DNA from: Punica granatum
Taxonomy: Eukaryota; Streptophyta; Magnoliopsida; Myrtales; Lythraceae
Assembly: GCF_007655135.1 (NCBI RefSeq)
Contig: NC_045130.1
Location: forward strand, 6,696,001-6,760,000
Reading direction: 5' to 3'
Length of the DNA: 64,000 bases
Of this stretch, positions 23,856 through 37,100 are shown in pieces. Under the pieces are notes generated by a model. That model did no database searches. It was not told the DNA's origin and worked only from the letters and a program-made list of their open reading frames with translations. Position 1 is the stretch's first letter. Each line of letters starts with the position of its first letter. Position numbers and translations under genes: made by a program.

Positions 23856-26486
23856 ATGCTCGAGCCAAATTTCAGAGCATGGGGTGCCATGATCACTGAG
23901 TACTGTATGAGCTCCCGACACCGGGAAGGAGTGTCCCTGTTCGTTCAGAAGACAAGATCCCATATCGGTTTCAAACCCAGTACTCTAGTCATTGCTGCTG
24001 TTATTAAATCCTGCTCGGCCCTTTCGGCAACTGAGCTGGGAAAGGCCCTTCATGGCAATGTGTTGAAACAAGGCCATCTTTCGTGCCTCTGTATATCGAA
24101 GGCAATACTGAACATGTACGCCAAGTCAGGAGCTCTCGGTGATTGCCAGAAGCTGTTCAGCGAGCTGGGCAGCTGCGATACAGTAATCTGGAATATTGTC
24201 TTATCTGGGTTTGCAAGTTCAAGGAGCTATGATACTGAAGTGATGAGATTGTTCAAAGGAATGCTTGTCCCATTACAACCTCGGCCGAGCTCTATTACCT
24301 TATCCGTTGTTCTTCCTGTGTGTGCTCGTTTGGGTGATTTAGATGCAGGGAAGTCTCTTCATTCTCTTGCTCTTAAGTCCGGACTGGACACACAAACCCT
24401 TGTGGGAAATGCTTTGATATCACTCTATGCAAAATGTGGGCAAGCGAAGGCTGATGCATATGCCGTGTTTGCTGGTTTAGATGAGAAAGATGTGGTTTCG
24501 TGGAATGCGATGATTGCTGGATTTGCTGAGAACAGGTTGACGTCCGATGCATTCAGGACATTCAGCTGGATGCTGAAAGGGCCGATAGAGCCAAATTATG
24601 CAACGATCGCCACTATTTTTCCTGTCTGTGCTTCTCTAGATGAGACTGCAGCTCTTTGCTTTGGGAAAGAGATTCATGCATTTGTGCTCAAAAGAGCGCA
24701 TTTGTCCGGTGATGTTTCTGTATGCAATGCCCTTCTGACCTTCTACTTAAGGACTGGCCAGATGCAAGTGGTAGAGTCCTTATTTAGGAGGATGGAATCA
24801 AGGGATTTGGTTACTTGGAATTCTGTAATTGCAGGTTGTGCCTCAAATGGTTGGTGGTCAAAAGCTCTGATGCTGTTTTGGGAATTGCTCGCAGTTGCTA
24901 CAGTTGCTCCTGATTCGGTCACTGTCGTTAGTGTTCTCCCTGCTTGTGCTCTTTTAAATAAATTAGAAATGGGAAAACAGATCCATGGATACGTAGTCCG
25001 ACGTCCGTCCCTTGACAAGGATATAGCAGTCGGAAATGCCTTGTTGAATTTCTATGCAAAATGCAATGAGACAGAGGCAGCATATCGCGCATTCTTAGTG
25101 ATTCCAGAGAGAGATCTGATATCTTGGAACTCCATGCTTGATGCCTTCGTGAACACAAGGTATCATTCGAAGTTTCCACACCTGTTGGCCTGGATGCTGA
25201 GTGAAGGATTAAAACCGGATGGTATTACTATTTTGACACTGATCAATTTTTGTATATCTATTTCAAGACTAGTGATGGTAAAAGAAGTTCACTGCTATTC
25301 AATCAAGGCTGCTCATATACTCGGTGATAGAGAGCCCACAGTAGGAAACGCCATACTTGATGCATACGCCAAATGCGGTGATATGGATAGTGCACTGAAG
25401 ATCTTTCAGAGTTTATCGGAGAACAGAAATCTAGTGACATGCAACTCGATCATATCTGGTTATGTGGATAGCGGATCACATGATGATGCATACAGGATAT
25501 TCAGTCAAATGCGCGAAAGGGATATTACCACTTGGAACTTAATGATTCGAGTTTATGCTGAGAACAGCTGCTTGAATGAAGCCCTCAGTATCTTTCACGA
25601 TTTTCAAGCTCGAGGAATGAAACCTGACGAGGTAACCATCATGAGTCTCCTTCCTGTTTGTGCGCGAATGGCATCAGTCCATTTTTTGAGGCAATGCCAT
25701 GGCTATTTGGTTAGGAATTGTTTTGAGGATGTTAGGATGAAAGGAGCCATTTTAGATGTGTATTCAAAATGCGGCAGCATCTGGTATGCTTACAAGCTCT
25801 TCCAGTCGAACACGAGTAAGGATCTTTTCATGTGCACGGCGATGATTGGTGGCTTTGCAATGCACGGCATGGGAGAAGAAGCCCTTGAAGTTTTCTATGA
25901 TATGATCGGTTCTGGTGTCAAACCTGATCATATCATCTTCACCTCTATGCTATCCGCGTGCAGTCACGGTGGCCTTATCAATGAAGGATTGGAGATATTT
26001 TACTCAATTGAGAAAGTTCATGGCATGAAGCCGACTATGGAGCAGTATGCTTGTGTGGTGGATCTCCTCGCTCGAGGAGGCCAATTAAACGAGGCTTACA
26101 CCTTTGTGACTAAAATGCCTGTTAAACCGACTGCTAACATCTGGGGAACTCTCCTAGGTGCTTGCAGGAACCATCATGAGGTGGAATTGGGCCGAGTTGT
26201 GGGGATCCATCTCTTCGAGACTGAAACTAATGACATAGGGAACTATGTCGTGCTGTCAAACTTATATGCAGCAGACGAGAGGTGGGACGAGGTTTTGGAG
26301 ACGAGGAAGCTGATGAAGAGTAGGGATCTCAAGAAACCAGCAGGGTGCAGCTGGATTGAGGTGGAGAGGCGGGAGAATGTTTTCATAGCAGGGGACACTT
26401 CACATCCTGAGAGAAGCATGATTTACAGCATATTAATGGCTATCGATCGGCAAATCAAAGAGAAACTAGCTTATTTTGCGGACTGA
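23856..26486 (+). CDS. SLG1: PLS-class PPR protein, E/E+ subgroup (SLG1-like, At5g08490 orthologue candidate)
   Basis: Organelle RNA-binding pentatricopeptide protein of 876 residues, a single exon as usual for the family. From about residue 5 to 770 it consists of tandem PPR motifs with hallmarks such as VGNALISLYAKCG, DVVSWNAMIAGF and KPDHIIFTSMLSACSHGG. It then has the E and E+ motifs (KPTANIWGTLLGACRNHHE, then KKPAGCSWIEVERRENVFIAGD). There is no DYW deaminase domain, so it would recruit a deaminase in trans. The sequence agrees over nearly its whole length with my memory of Arabidopsis SLOW GROWTH 1, a mitochondrial factor needed for C-to-U editing of nad3. The annotated start lies directly in repeat sequence and no clear transit peptide precedes it; an upstream exon may be missing. 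The gene sits between LSM3 and SEC5, which are near neighbours in Arabidopsis, so it is an insertion into, or a loss from, that block. Confidence 0.9.
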   Translation: MLEPNFRAWGAMITEYCMSSRHREGVSLFVQKTRSHIGFKPSTLVIAAVIKSCSALSATELGKALHGNVLKQGHLSCLCISKAILNMYAKSGALGDCQKLFSELGSCDTVIWNIVLSGFASSRSYDTEVMRLFKGMLVPLQPRPSSITLSVVLPVCARLGDLDAGKSLHSLALKSGLDTQTLVGNALISLYAKCGQAKADAYAVFAGLDEKDVVSWNAMIAGFAENRLTSDAFRTFSWMLKGPIEPNYATIATIFPVCASLDETAALCFGKEIHAFVLKRAHLSGDVSVCNALLTFYLRTGQMQVVESLFRRMESRDLVTWNSVIAGCASNGWWSKALMLFWELLAVATVAPDSVTVVSVLPACALLNKLEMGKQIHGYVVRRPSLDKDIAVGNALLNFYAKCNETEAAYRAFLVIPERDLISWNSMLDAFVNTRYHSKFPHLLAWMLSEGLKPDGITILTLINFCISISRLVMVKEVHCYSIKAAHILGDREPTVGNAILDAYAKCGDMDSALKIFQSLSENRNLVTCNSIISGYVDSGSHDDAYRIFSQMRERDITTWNLMIRVYAENSCLNEALSIFHDFQARGMKPDEVTIMSLLPVCARMASVHFLRQCHGYLVRNCFEDVRMKGAILDVYSKCGSIWYAYKLFQSNTSKDLFMCTAMIGGFAMHGMGEEALEVFYDMIGSGVKPDHIIFTSMLSACSHGGLINEGLEIFYSIEKVHGMKPTMEQYACVVDLLARGGQLNEAYTFVTKMPVKPTANIWGTLLGACRNHHEVELGRVVGIHLFETETNDIGNYVVLSNLYAADERWDEVLETRKLMKSRDLKKPAGCSWIEVERRENVFIAGDTSHPERSMIYSILMAIDRQIKEKLAYFAD

Positions 26487-28102
26487 ATCCGCATTAATTT
26501 TACTCGGGCTGAGTTCCTGAGAGTCCCAGTTCAGCCGTTGCCTTCATTAGGTGCACGAATGCAATTTTCTTTCGGGGTGAATTTGCGTGAGGAAGATTTG
26601 AGTCTCTTCTTGTACAAGCAGCTCGTACATGAGTTCGCTCTATTTGGCAAAGGTACAGGACGGTGCTTCTACTGCTTTTATTTTTCGGTATGCAATCGAT
26701 TAATCTATGATATCGGAGTATCATGTTTGCTGATCTTCCATTAGGGTATATATCATGTTGTCCTTGGAGAGTGCCTGAGGCCCCGAGGATGATGGGAACT
26801 GCAAGAGATCCCGATGAGAATAATGAGGAGATTGCATGGGCACATACCTCGTCCTTTCTGACCTGTTCGGATGCTCCTCGACCCGGGCAAGATCCATTCA
26901 AAGCATTTATAAGCTTATTTATCAGGTACTTGACATACAATCATTTGGATATGGACTGTCTTTGCTTTGCTTCAGAGGGAATGAGGCCGCATCTAATATC
27001 GGGAAATAGAATTTCATTTGAGAAAACGTGCTTAGAGGAAGTTCTTCGACGAGGTTTACCCCGCATCAGGATGAGCCCTAAACCGAAACATGAGCTCAAG
27101 TAGGTTTCTGTTATTCTTGACTAGGAAACTGCTTGTACGAACACAGATTTCAATTTGTGCTTCTTTCCATTGTACATAGCTGCAGGAGTTAGACCCAAAA
27201 ATGGCATCGAGGCTACAAGCTATATAGCTGTTGAGCCAGAACTGTTAGCAGAGTATACAAAGTCGTAGTATTGATTTGGGAAGATTATCTATATACTCAG
27301 TATGATGAACTTACGTGAGACATAACACCGATCCGATATCTTAATAAAATGATATTCCTGCCTGTTGGACATCGGAGAGATTTTATGGAAGTACAACGAT
27401 GTCATTCTATTTGCATACTTTACAAGTTCACCAGAAGGAAAACAGGAAAAGGAATCATATTCACAAATCATATAATTACCAAGTAAAGAATATGAAACTT
27501 TTCAGGACATCAATCAACTCGTACAACAAAAACTCAATCGATCCAAGTCAAAACCAAGAAAGCATAGCTACAAACTGAAGGCCATCCAAAATCGATAAGA
27601 GCGAACCTCCTCAGCCTCAGCATACTGCGTATTGTCAACCCCGTGCATCCTGAAAATTGAGGCAACTCAATTAAAACCTGTCCCTTGGACAAACAAGTTG
27701 TATAACTAATGTTGATATAACACAATTTTCCTCTTTTCTGTATGCAGAGGCAACTGATGAGAGAGAGTAATAAAATTAATGTCGAGTATGGCATGGTTTC
27801 CATCGATGAAAAATGTGAATGAATAGCTGAAATGCATACATACAAGTCCACCTGATTTGAAATCAAATACATTCATATAGAAAAAGGTGTCTCGTTAAAG
27901 TTTGAGAGCATGCTCGTATAAATCCACCAAGGTAATTTATTTAGTATTCTTTAATGACTGATTTGGACTATAAAACTAGGAAGCTCAGTTCTTTCCCTTT
28001 CACCTGAGAGTACGAATCTGAATCTACTATTAGCTCTAATATAGGAAGTCCGCAAAGGTACCAATATTGGAAGCATAAAAGATAATTCAAGAACCTGGAA
28101 CT
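26487..28102. other. Convergent gap between PPR gene and SEC5
   Basis: It contains the 3' UTRs of two converging genes. The frames at 26500-26940 and 26723-27103 overlap on opposite strands and match nothing known. No repeat or RNA gene recognised. Confidence 0.55.
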
Positions 28103-31100
28103 TCATCTTCGCCTGTGCCGTGAGAAACTCGGTGAAGCAGAAGCCTGCGAGCCTCTGAAATTCCTGCTGGGGGAATCCATGGATGCTCCACTCCTGAAGG
28201 ACATGTGAGCAGGCTTAGCACGTTCTGGCATTGTGTCGAATGGAGTTGACTCCACAAAGCATGCCGTGTTGATACGAGTTCTCTCAAGCTCTGACTGAAG
28301 CAACTCGGAGCTATATTGCTGGGCAAAAGCCTGGTACATAGGACAAACACAAGTCGTATCATCACGAATTGAATTTTTAGAAAGTAATGGAAAGATAAAA
28401 ATTTCAGGATAAGTAAATTATATGGTCACTCAGGGTAAGTGTATCGTGAGAACTCTCTCAGCAAAGCTAGCTTAGAAATAGGAAGTAAATCAATGATTAA
28501 TGCCTAACATGTTTTCGAGCTGCATTACATTCTATAATATTTTCCTCGTTCAACAATCTGATAATCAAGTGAGCATACACCTTAACATGCAATATCTTGA
28601 ATTTGGCAAGCTCAAATGAATTAATATTGCCGCATCTAAGCTCTATTAAAAGACGAATGAAAGTAAAACCAATACTACAAATTACCAGAAAAGAGAGGTT
28701 TCTTACTATTAGGTCATCGGGTGACACACTCATCCCTCCTTGCTGTCTTTCATCAGCAAGAGCCTCTTCACTCCCACGAGTTGCACGGCGAGCATGTCCA
28801 GGATTCTCAACGGCCTCAGTCACACCCTCTGTGGCTTTCTCCAGCAGCACCCCTTGCAGTGACTTCAAGGACTCCCTTGCCTCACTCGTAAAATATGGTT
28901 TCAGTATGATCTCAAAATACTCGAGCTGCATTATATCATATGGGAGAACAGGTTACAGTAGGATCAGCAAAGTACGATGTTTGCGAGAGACTTTCACCAA
29001 CTCTTAATTTTTTCAAGAACACATACTGCTTGTTCTGATGGAAATTTACCGGACTGCTTCACTAACAATATTCTCAAGTAACAGGAGAGCAGCATCCACT
29101 GCATGTAAATTACAACTAGACTTTTTTCGAAATTTTACTTTTTCCCCTCATTTTGAGATTTACAGCATACCTCGAGCATGAGCTGACAAAAACCATTCGC
29201 ATCAAGTGCCCTTAGATCTTTACTTTTGTTCTCATGGAAAAGACTGAGGAATGTATCAATCAGACCTTCTACGAGAATGCCGAGCGTCTTATCCAATAGA
29301 GGCTTAGCCCCAGCAAAAACCTGTCACAGTGAAGGGTAGAAATCATGTAATGTTTCCTCGCAAGTCAATAAATTATTCACCCATTGTACAAAGTTATTTT
29401 GATGCATCATTGTAATTTAACATGAAATCAACATCACATAGCTAAGCAAATCAGTCAAGAAATTAGCCAGTAGAAATTTATAAGGTGGAATAAACATCGC
29501 GATGCAGTATGAAGAACTTGCCTCAGCATGAACAGCCACTAGAGAATGCAATAATTCCACAGCTGCATCTCGCACGCCCTACATGGTCCCAAATATTAGG
29601 TTCAAGTGAGAGAATTTCACTAAAAAGAATCATAAAAAATGAAAAGAAAAAAAAGAGAAGGAAAAAAAGTCTATAACTGCTAAAAATTTGACACAAGTTT
29701 ACTACCTTGACTGCAGGAGCAGATCCCCACTGTACTCCAGAATCCAGCAGATAGTTAACAGCAGCTGTCCTAATTAGGTTGGCCTGAAGAACGAACTAAG
29801 TTAATGGGATGACTGATCCAAAAATCAGAATCAGGAAATTTCCCAATGTGTGGCGGTAGAAAATCTAGAAAATCTCCTCTCTTCACAAATACATAAAAGT
29901 GCCATGCATAAGACATGTCCATACCAAGATCATAAAACGGATGAAGACCAAATAGAGTATAAGCATCTGAAATAACCAGATTTTGAGCTTTCCCCTTTTA
30001 AAAAAGTAGTGTTTATTAACCTGGTGAGCGATCAATGCCTCATTGCTTCCATCAAAGATTTTGATCTTTTCAATGAATTTGACGTGAGTTGCCAAAACAA
30101 AAAAATATTTTACCACACTTCACTACTTATTTGTCTATCTACATGACCAGCCAAACTCATGAAGCAATCTCTTCAGGCCATCTGTTAGCCAGTCATTTCC
30201 AGTAGAAAATGCTGAAAATTTATTATGAACCTGTACCTTTGCAATAGTATAGTGTTCAAGAACCTTCTCTTCAAGCCCAGAGAAACACATGACTAAGTCC
30301 TGTATGTCACTGTCTCCTTCATCTTTTGTCCTGGAGGATGAATGATAACTATGAAATTAAAGAGCAGTTGGAAAAAAATGATTGCAAAAGTTGCCAAAAG
30401 GATCCATAAAAATTACTTGTAAAACAACCATCTCTATTAAAAGAAATAGGCAGATTTTCAAGCGAATTCTAACATAATAATCATTCTTAACCAAGTTATC
30501 TGTCCACAAACATTCTGTGCACTAGTTGTCACTGTTTCCATCCTTCAGAAATATATCCATAAGATGAAGACACAATCAGGTTTAGCGAAACACTGACAAT
30601 TGGTCAAGGAAAAGCATGAGACATATGAATAGTGGTTATCAGATATTATATTTTGACTCGAGAAAATTAAATTCTGATGTGATCCTTCAGTTAACAATTA
30701 TTGCGCAACTGATCCATGCCCTATCTACACAGCTACTTTTACCCAGTATAGGAGCTCGCACTCATAGCTGATGCAAGTTGCAGGAAAACAAAATTAAAGA
30801 TCATCAATTATTCTTCCAAGTAGGAAATACGTACCCAGATTGTTGCCAGATGTGATTGAATCTCTGATATAACTCATGAGAAAGTTCGTCTTTGCAATAT
30901 CCAATATTACTTAGGACTATCAACAACTGCTGATGGGGATCCGCAATATTTCCAGGAAGCTCAGCTGATAATTTTTCTTCTGGCTCATATGCATATCCAT
31001 TTTGCAAGTATAAGTTTTCTTTTCCGGATTTGCTTTGGGTAAGCTCACTTCCAATACGCTCTAAATAACCTGATAAGTAAATGCAGGATGAAAATGTTGA

Positions 31101-34100
31101 AAATTGACCCGAAAGTTCGAGAACCACAAATGAGTAATTTACATGGGGACAAGCCCATCTTACCTGCAAAATCCAGGAAGCAATTCAAAAATGCAAGTCT
31201 AACAGATTCTTGAATTTCTCGAAGTTGCACAAACATATCTTCTGACCGCTGTGCCTCAACCTTTATTGATTGAATCATTCTGTAAAGTAAATAGCAGTAA
31301 AGTTATGGGCCATTCTTCTTAACAAACTTATGTAGGCCGATCCAGAGAAATAGATCCACCTATTTATTTTAACCTGGAAGGTAAACACGAAGGGACAATA
31401 TGGTTTTCAAAAAGACTTTGTAGAAGCAAGTGCTGTAAGGGGTGCAAAGTAGAGCATGAAGGACTTACGAACTAATTTGATCCATCGCTGACACTATAAC
31501 TGAATGGAACACCAAGGGCATATATGAAATTGAGTATGGTGACTTATTCCGTTCAAGTATAGACACGGGCACCCACGTTTCTTCCTTAGATAACTCCTCG
31601 GTTGTTGATCTCATCCATGAGCACAGCCTTAGTATATAAATCTTAGTCACCTCAGACTGAAGTATGCGCAGTGCTGAAACTGTCAGACCAGTACAGAGGG
31701 AAAAAAGTTAGAAAACTTCAGATTAAACGCGGAACTGCAAGTTCAAGTCAGTTTAATGACCTGCAACAGATGGAGCTGATTCTTTTACTTCAAAAGCTTG
31801 ACATGCTTTAGATATTTCCTTTATGCAATCATTCATGTAGGGTCGCAGAATATTAGATTCTTCAAGATCCCGAAACGTACTGTGCACCTGCAACAGGTGC
31901 AAGTTCCATTAATGCCGTTTGCCAGACCAAGAGACTAAAGATACCAAGGAATGCAGCCAAATTTTCTTAGCCTGGCTAAAACCAGAGGTTGGGATGCTCA
32001 AATAAGTCAGCGAGAAGCATATAAAGGTCAACTGGAGTGGGACAAAAGAAATTAGATTATAGAGGCTTTAAGAAATGAAAAATGTTCCCACAAAAAAGAA
32101 TCAAAACTACTATCACAGCCACAGAGAACTTCATCAATCAGGAAACTATGGAATGCAAACCTTAGCTTCATATGCAGATAGGGTTTGACGTATCATGCTT
32201 GCAACTTCATCAAGCGAATGGCTAGAGTACTTCCCTTCTCCAATCTTTTCTTCACTTTTACTAGCTGGGTTGTTAATGTTTGTTTCAGCCGAAACTTGGG
32301 AAGACTGCAAATAAAGAACAGCACTAAATTGATTATTATAGGTATTCAGAGGGCATAACTGTTTTTATAAATAGAGGACACAGAAAATTGGGAGGTTCTC
32401 TGGAGAGAGGACTATCAGAACAACAGATAAAGCCAAGGTAACATCTTACGGCGCCGCATTCTAATCTATTTTAGATCTAACTACTGATTATAAAACTTGT
32501 TCCACAACCAGCTGCAAAATTGCTGGATACAGGACAATAAATATGAAATGATAGTGCAAACCTCGGTGCTTTACGAGATAATTCTAGGTTACTATGGACT
32601 TGCCTAAGTGGGATAGAAAGTTCTACTTCTTCTTGAACTTCTTTTTTTCATGAGAAGAAAGGATGTGAAAGAAGATAGAAGGATCTAGAAGACGCAAGGT
32701 TACAATGAACATATGGCAGCTTCAAGCATAATCTAATAGTAGATCTAGTGAATAAATGCAGAGTATTGAAAAGCATATCCTTTGGTGAGAGAAATATGCG
32801 GCCTTTTGATTTAGCAAGTGTTCTATGTAAAGAGTTATATTAAAGAATTCAGATCTTTATGATTATCTTTTTCAAATACAAAAAAGAGAGTAAGTTGGAA
32901 CTCAAAATGATTCATTATGCAGGCGACAGTGGCATGCAAGAGCAACTGTAGTCATCCTGGAGAAATGCAAACTACTGATCAATGCCCATGGATATAAACT
33001 AAATATAGCATGGATTTGATAACGAGTTAACAACTCATATATATATGTAAAAAATAACCATACAATGGTAGGAATACCTTAGCGAATTTCCCACTGAAAA
33101 CAGAAAGTGCTACTTTCCAGAAAGCTGGTATGTGACTGACAATTACAGCAGTTAGCCGACGGATGTACTTCCCTCTGAGAGCATCAACTTCTTCACCAGC
33201 TAATTCTGTTGGTTGTGAATCTACTGACAGATGAGAGATTCCATCTGGCTGAGAGTAAAGCACTAAATCAAATCAATGTAGTAATGATATGATGATTGAT
33301 AATCATTTATTACTTCACAATTGTTCCACACACTGGAAGGAGAACCCTGTTTCTTTTGCTGATGGCAGTATTTCAAGGCTATAAAAGAAATGCTTTACAG
33401 GAAAGGTCGTTCAGAAAGGATAAAAGATTTTAATGGTTCTTAAGCTTGAAAATCCAGAGACTGTTATCAAGAAGTTAGTTTATAAATCGAATTCATAAAA
33501 ATTATGAGTTTATCACCAGTTTATTCGGTTTAATTGAAATTACATCACTGTGAAATGTCCTTATGTGAGTCCTCACTCCTCCCTGACTCACAAAATTGAC
33601 AATAGAAAAAACAAAAAATATCAAAAGGTGTGTCGGTATTCAAGAATGGTATAATATTATTTGTACGTTAGAATCTTAACGAGTTGGAAATTAAATGGTC
33701 TTAAATTTTCCAGCTCCTGAGAATAGGAAGTTGTTTGGAAACTAATATCAGACAGTTTCCCAGACCAATCATATTGTCAGAAGAGGTTTCTCTCGAGCTT
33801 ACAAATTGATTCAAATCTTGCTGAATATGCCTCCACTTGGCCTCTAATAGAGCCTTCTCACGTAACTCAATTTGTAGATTCTCCATCCTCGCTTCATGGT
33901 CCAGGGTGCATTTCTCAAGCAAACCTCGAATTCTTTGATTCTACAATGCAGATAGATTAGTCAGGAGAAAGAACTAGCAAGTTCTTTAAAATTAACTCCA
34001 ACGAAATATTTCATATATATTCTAAATAAATACAGCGTCTACACTGCAGCCATTGTTCATGATTTGCGTATTTGAACTAATATTGATGAAAACTCAATCA

Positions 34101-37100
34101 TACATCTCTAAGTCTGGTACATATTCTCAGCTTGCAGGAAAAGAATTCTGCTTAGAAATAATAGAGGACCACCTAGAGATTTGATAAGCCAAAGAGAGGG
34201 ATCTTTTTTCTGCTCCCATTTATCCTTTTTCAAGTGGAAAAGGAGGAACCCTGTTTATTGTATGTCAAAGACATATAAAACGTACACCAAAATAGAAAGA
34301 CATTTTTTCCTCCTGGTTAGCATTACCTGAATGCTCAAGTAATGCCAGACAGGATCAGTCTCTGGCTCCAGTTCCAACAATAACCTCACGGTGTTTTCGA
34401 GCTGCATAATCGATTTAAATTATTTCAGCTGCTAGAAGATCAGGTAGTACAGGGGGGAAATATTAATGGACAAATAAATAAACAGCAGATCAATTATATA
34501 TATTTATTTAATTAAAAAAAAAGCACATCAGCTGAACATGCTAAACTGATCGGCTTAAAACCTTTTATCACTCTCATAAATACAAAGCAAAAGGTTCCCA
34601 ACATAAAAACTGACAGCCTCTTCTTTTGCACCTAGAGGGAAAATCCCAATGGCAAAATGAGGAAAATTAAATTATCTAAATGCACTAGATACCTTTATCA
34701 GGTTGTCATCTGAATGCGACCACAAAAATCACTCAACAAAATATCAGTTTTTAAAAGTAGTGGATCCTCTTAGCACATCCATTCGTGTACATTCCCATGA
34801 TTGGCTCGTGTATTGGTAAACTTACTACTGTCAAGTCTATATTAGGATCTTCCATAGACTTGTAAAGAGTGCCTTTAAACTCATGCATCACTTTCTCCAC
34901 CTCTTCAAGGACACGTTTCAGTATACCCACCTACAAGGAAAAATAAATACTTTTAACTGCCTCTACAAGAACCATCCATATAATGCAAGCAATTATTGTC
35001 ATCAGCACAGCTCTAGATTACTTTCATGTAAGATATACCAAGAGATAAACTTCATACATGCAGAAGGCATCACCAATTATTTGTAGAAAGAATCGTTCTA
35101 TATCCTGCTGATAATAAAGGTTGCAAGCAAAGCTTCTATAAAACACAGTTCCCACCTTTGACATGAATCACTCAACTCTACGCTTGAAATTGAAGAAGGA
35201 TTTATAACTCAATCAAGAAGAAATATTATGGAAATGACAAGGTAACTAAATCCTCCGAAGCAGATGCCACTCTCAAATTATAGCAGGACAAAATCCCCTT
35301 AATGAGGAAAGTACTCATACATGGGATGGGAGAGCTATTGACTTGGCTTTCTTGTACTCCCTAACTGCTAAGTCGTATTCGCCCTTACTAATGCTCCCAC
35401 GTATTGTACTGGGCAAATTGAATAGCGTACGGAATCTCTGGAGCATTCCTTGGACGGACCTGATCTTCTCGGCTTGAGCCTAAAGAGCAATGGGGAAAAG
35501 CAGTTGATCCAGCTAAGTTCAGAACATATACAAAGATATGAGGTACTAAAATCAATTCCTTCTACCTGTCTCTCAAAAAGAGGTTCAAAGGCTCGACTAG
35601 CCAATGAATTTACTCCCTGAATACACTTTTGCAAGTGAGTAGTCCCGGTACCTTCGGGATCTTCTTCAATTCGTCTCAGCTTTGACTCAATATCTGGAGG
35701 AAAAGAGGGAAAGAAAGAAAAAAGAAAAGAGAGAGAGAGAGAAACTCCCCTTATCATCTTGATGAAGCCAGAAAAGGTTGCAATTATAACCAATTAACTA
35801 TCTTTTTTATTTTAAAACTACAAATCAAGAAGGTAGTAAGGTACTGAGTAGCAATTTAAATATGGAGATAGCATACCATCAATTGTGGTCTTGCACGAGA
35901 CAAAGCAGTCAAAATTATCCTTGACCAACTGTTTCCTCTGCTGAGTTCGTCCTTTAAAATCAGTTTTCAGTGCAAGAGAACCAGCTTCAAGGTCTGCCGC
36001 ACTTGTACTTTGGTGTACCCGTGAGAGGAACAGCTTCGCATCAAATTTTTCAGAGAAATACATCAATTTCTCTGCAATGATTCACATAAACAAAACGTCG
36101 GATAAGAAAACAACCAAAGAAGTAGTTACTGGGGCTAGACATAGCACTGCGCAAAGGACCAGAGGTCACGCTCATCCTATGATGGCAAGAAAGATCATTG
36201 ACCATCCTTTCATATATTGGAAACATAGACAAGAAATAGGAGGCTAGTCTTCCCAGCCCAATGGGATCCCTGGACGTCACAAGAGAGGAGGCCAAAGAAC
36301 CTGCAGGGACACAATTTCTGAACACACTGAAAATTCGGAGCAAGGCCCGAACTTGAACAAAATAAGACTTCCCTCAGTCAAACCGACCACAGCCATCAAA
36401 ATAATTGGACATACATATAGGAGGAGCAAAAGGTATACCATGAAGACTACCATCCAATTGGTCCTTGTTGCGGTTTGTTGGAGAGCTTTCTGAGGATTCA
36501 GTGATCAATCTTAAGGATCTCTGGTCTATTATCCTGTCAGTACAATTAAATTGTCTATTATCCTGTCAGTACAATTAAATTTAAGATTTGAGAGGTTAGT
36601 ACGAGGTCATCACAATTTTTTTCTAGTTATTTTTAAGTATTCTAGACTAACCTATATAGGAGGTATAAAACGCAATATCAGCTCACGAATATGCAATATG
36701 CTGGGGGTAAATTTATTGTAGGATTAACGACAACTGCTATAGCATGGACAAAGCATTAGCCTGAATAATGGTAGAACCAACATGCACAATCTAAGAAAGA
36801 ATAATAACTTTACCCCAAGCCCAGTGGATCAATACACTCCATTCCGCGAGGAAAGGATGTCAGATTGTTTAGCCCCTTTCGACCCATTGCTGATGCAGTC
36901 TTTTCCAACTTTTGTACTGCAGGGGCTGTCCTCGTTTCTCTCATCTCACGGACCCTGCGAGCAAGCTATGACAAGAGAACTTCATAAGCACCCATTTCAC
37001 CAGAACAAATCCTATGATGATTAATCTGCATTATACATAATATATCCTTTAGAATTATAAATGTGAAATTGTGTATGCACAAATCTTCAGCAATGGGGCT

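Noticed and set aside
26500..27103. Overlapping opposite frames of 146 and 126 codons
   Set aside because: They occupy the same DNA on both strands, lack homology and sit in a convergent 3' gap.
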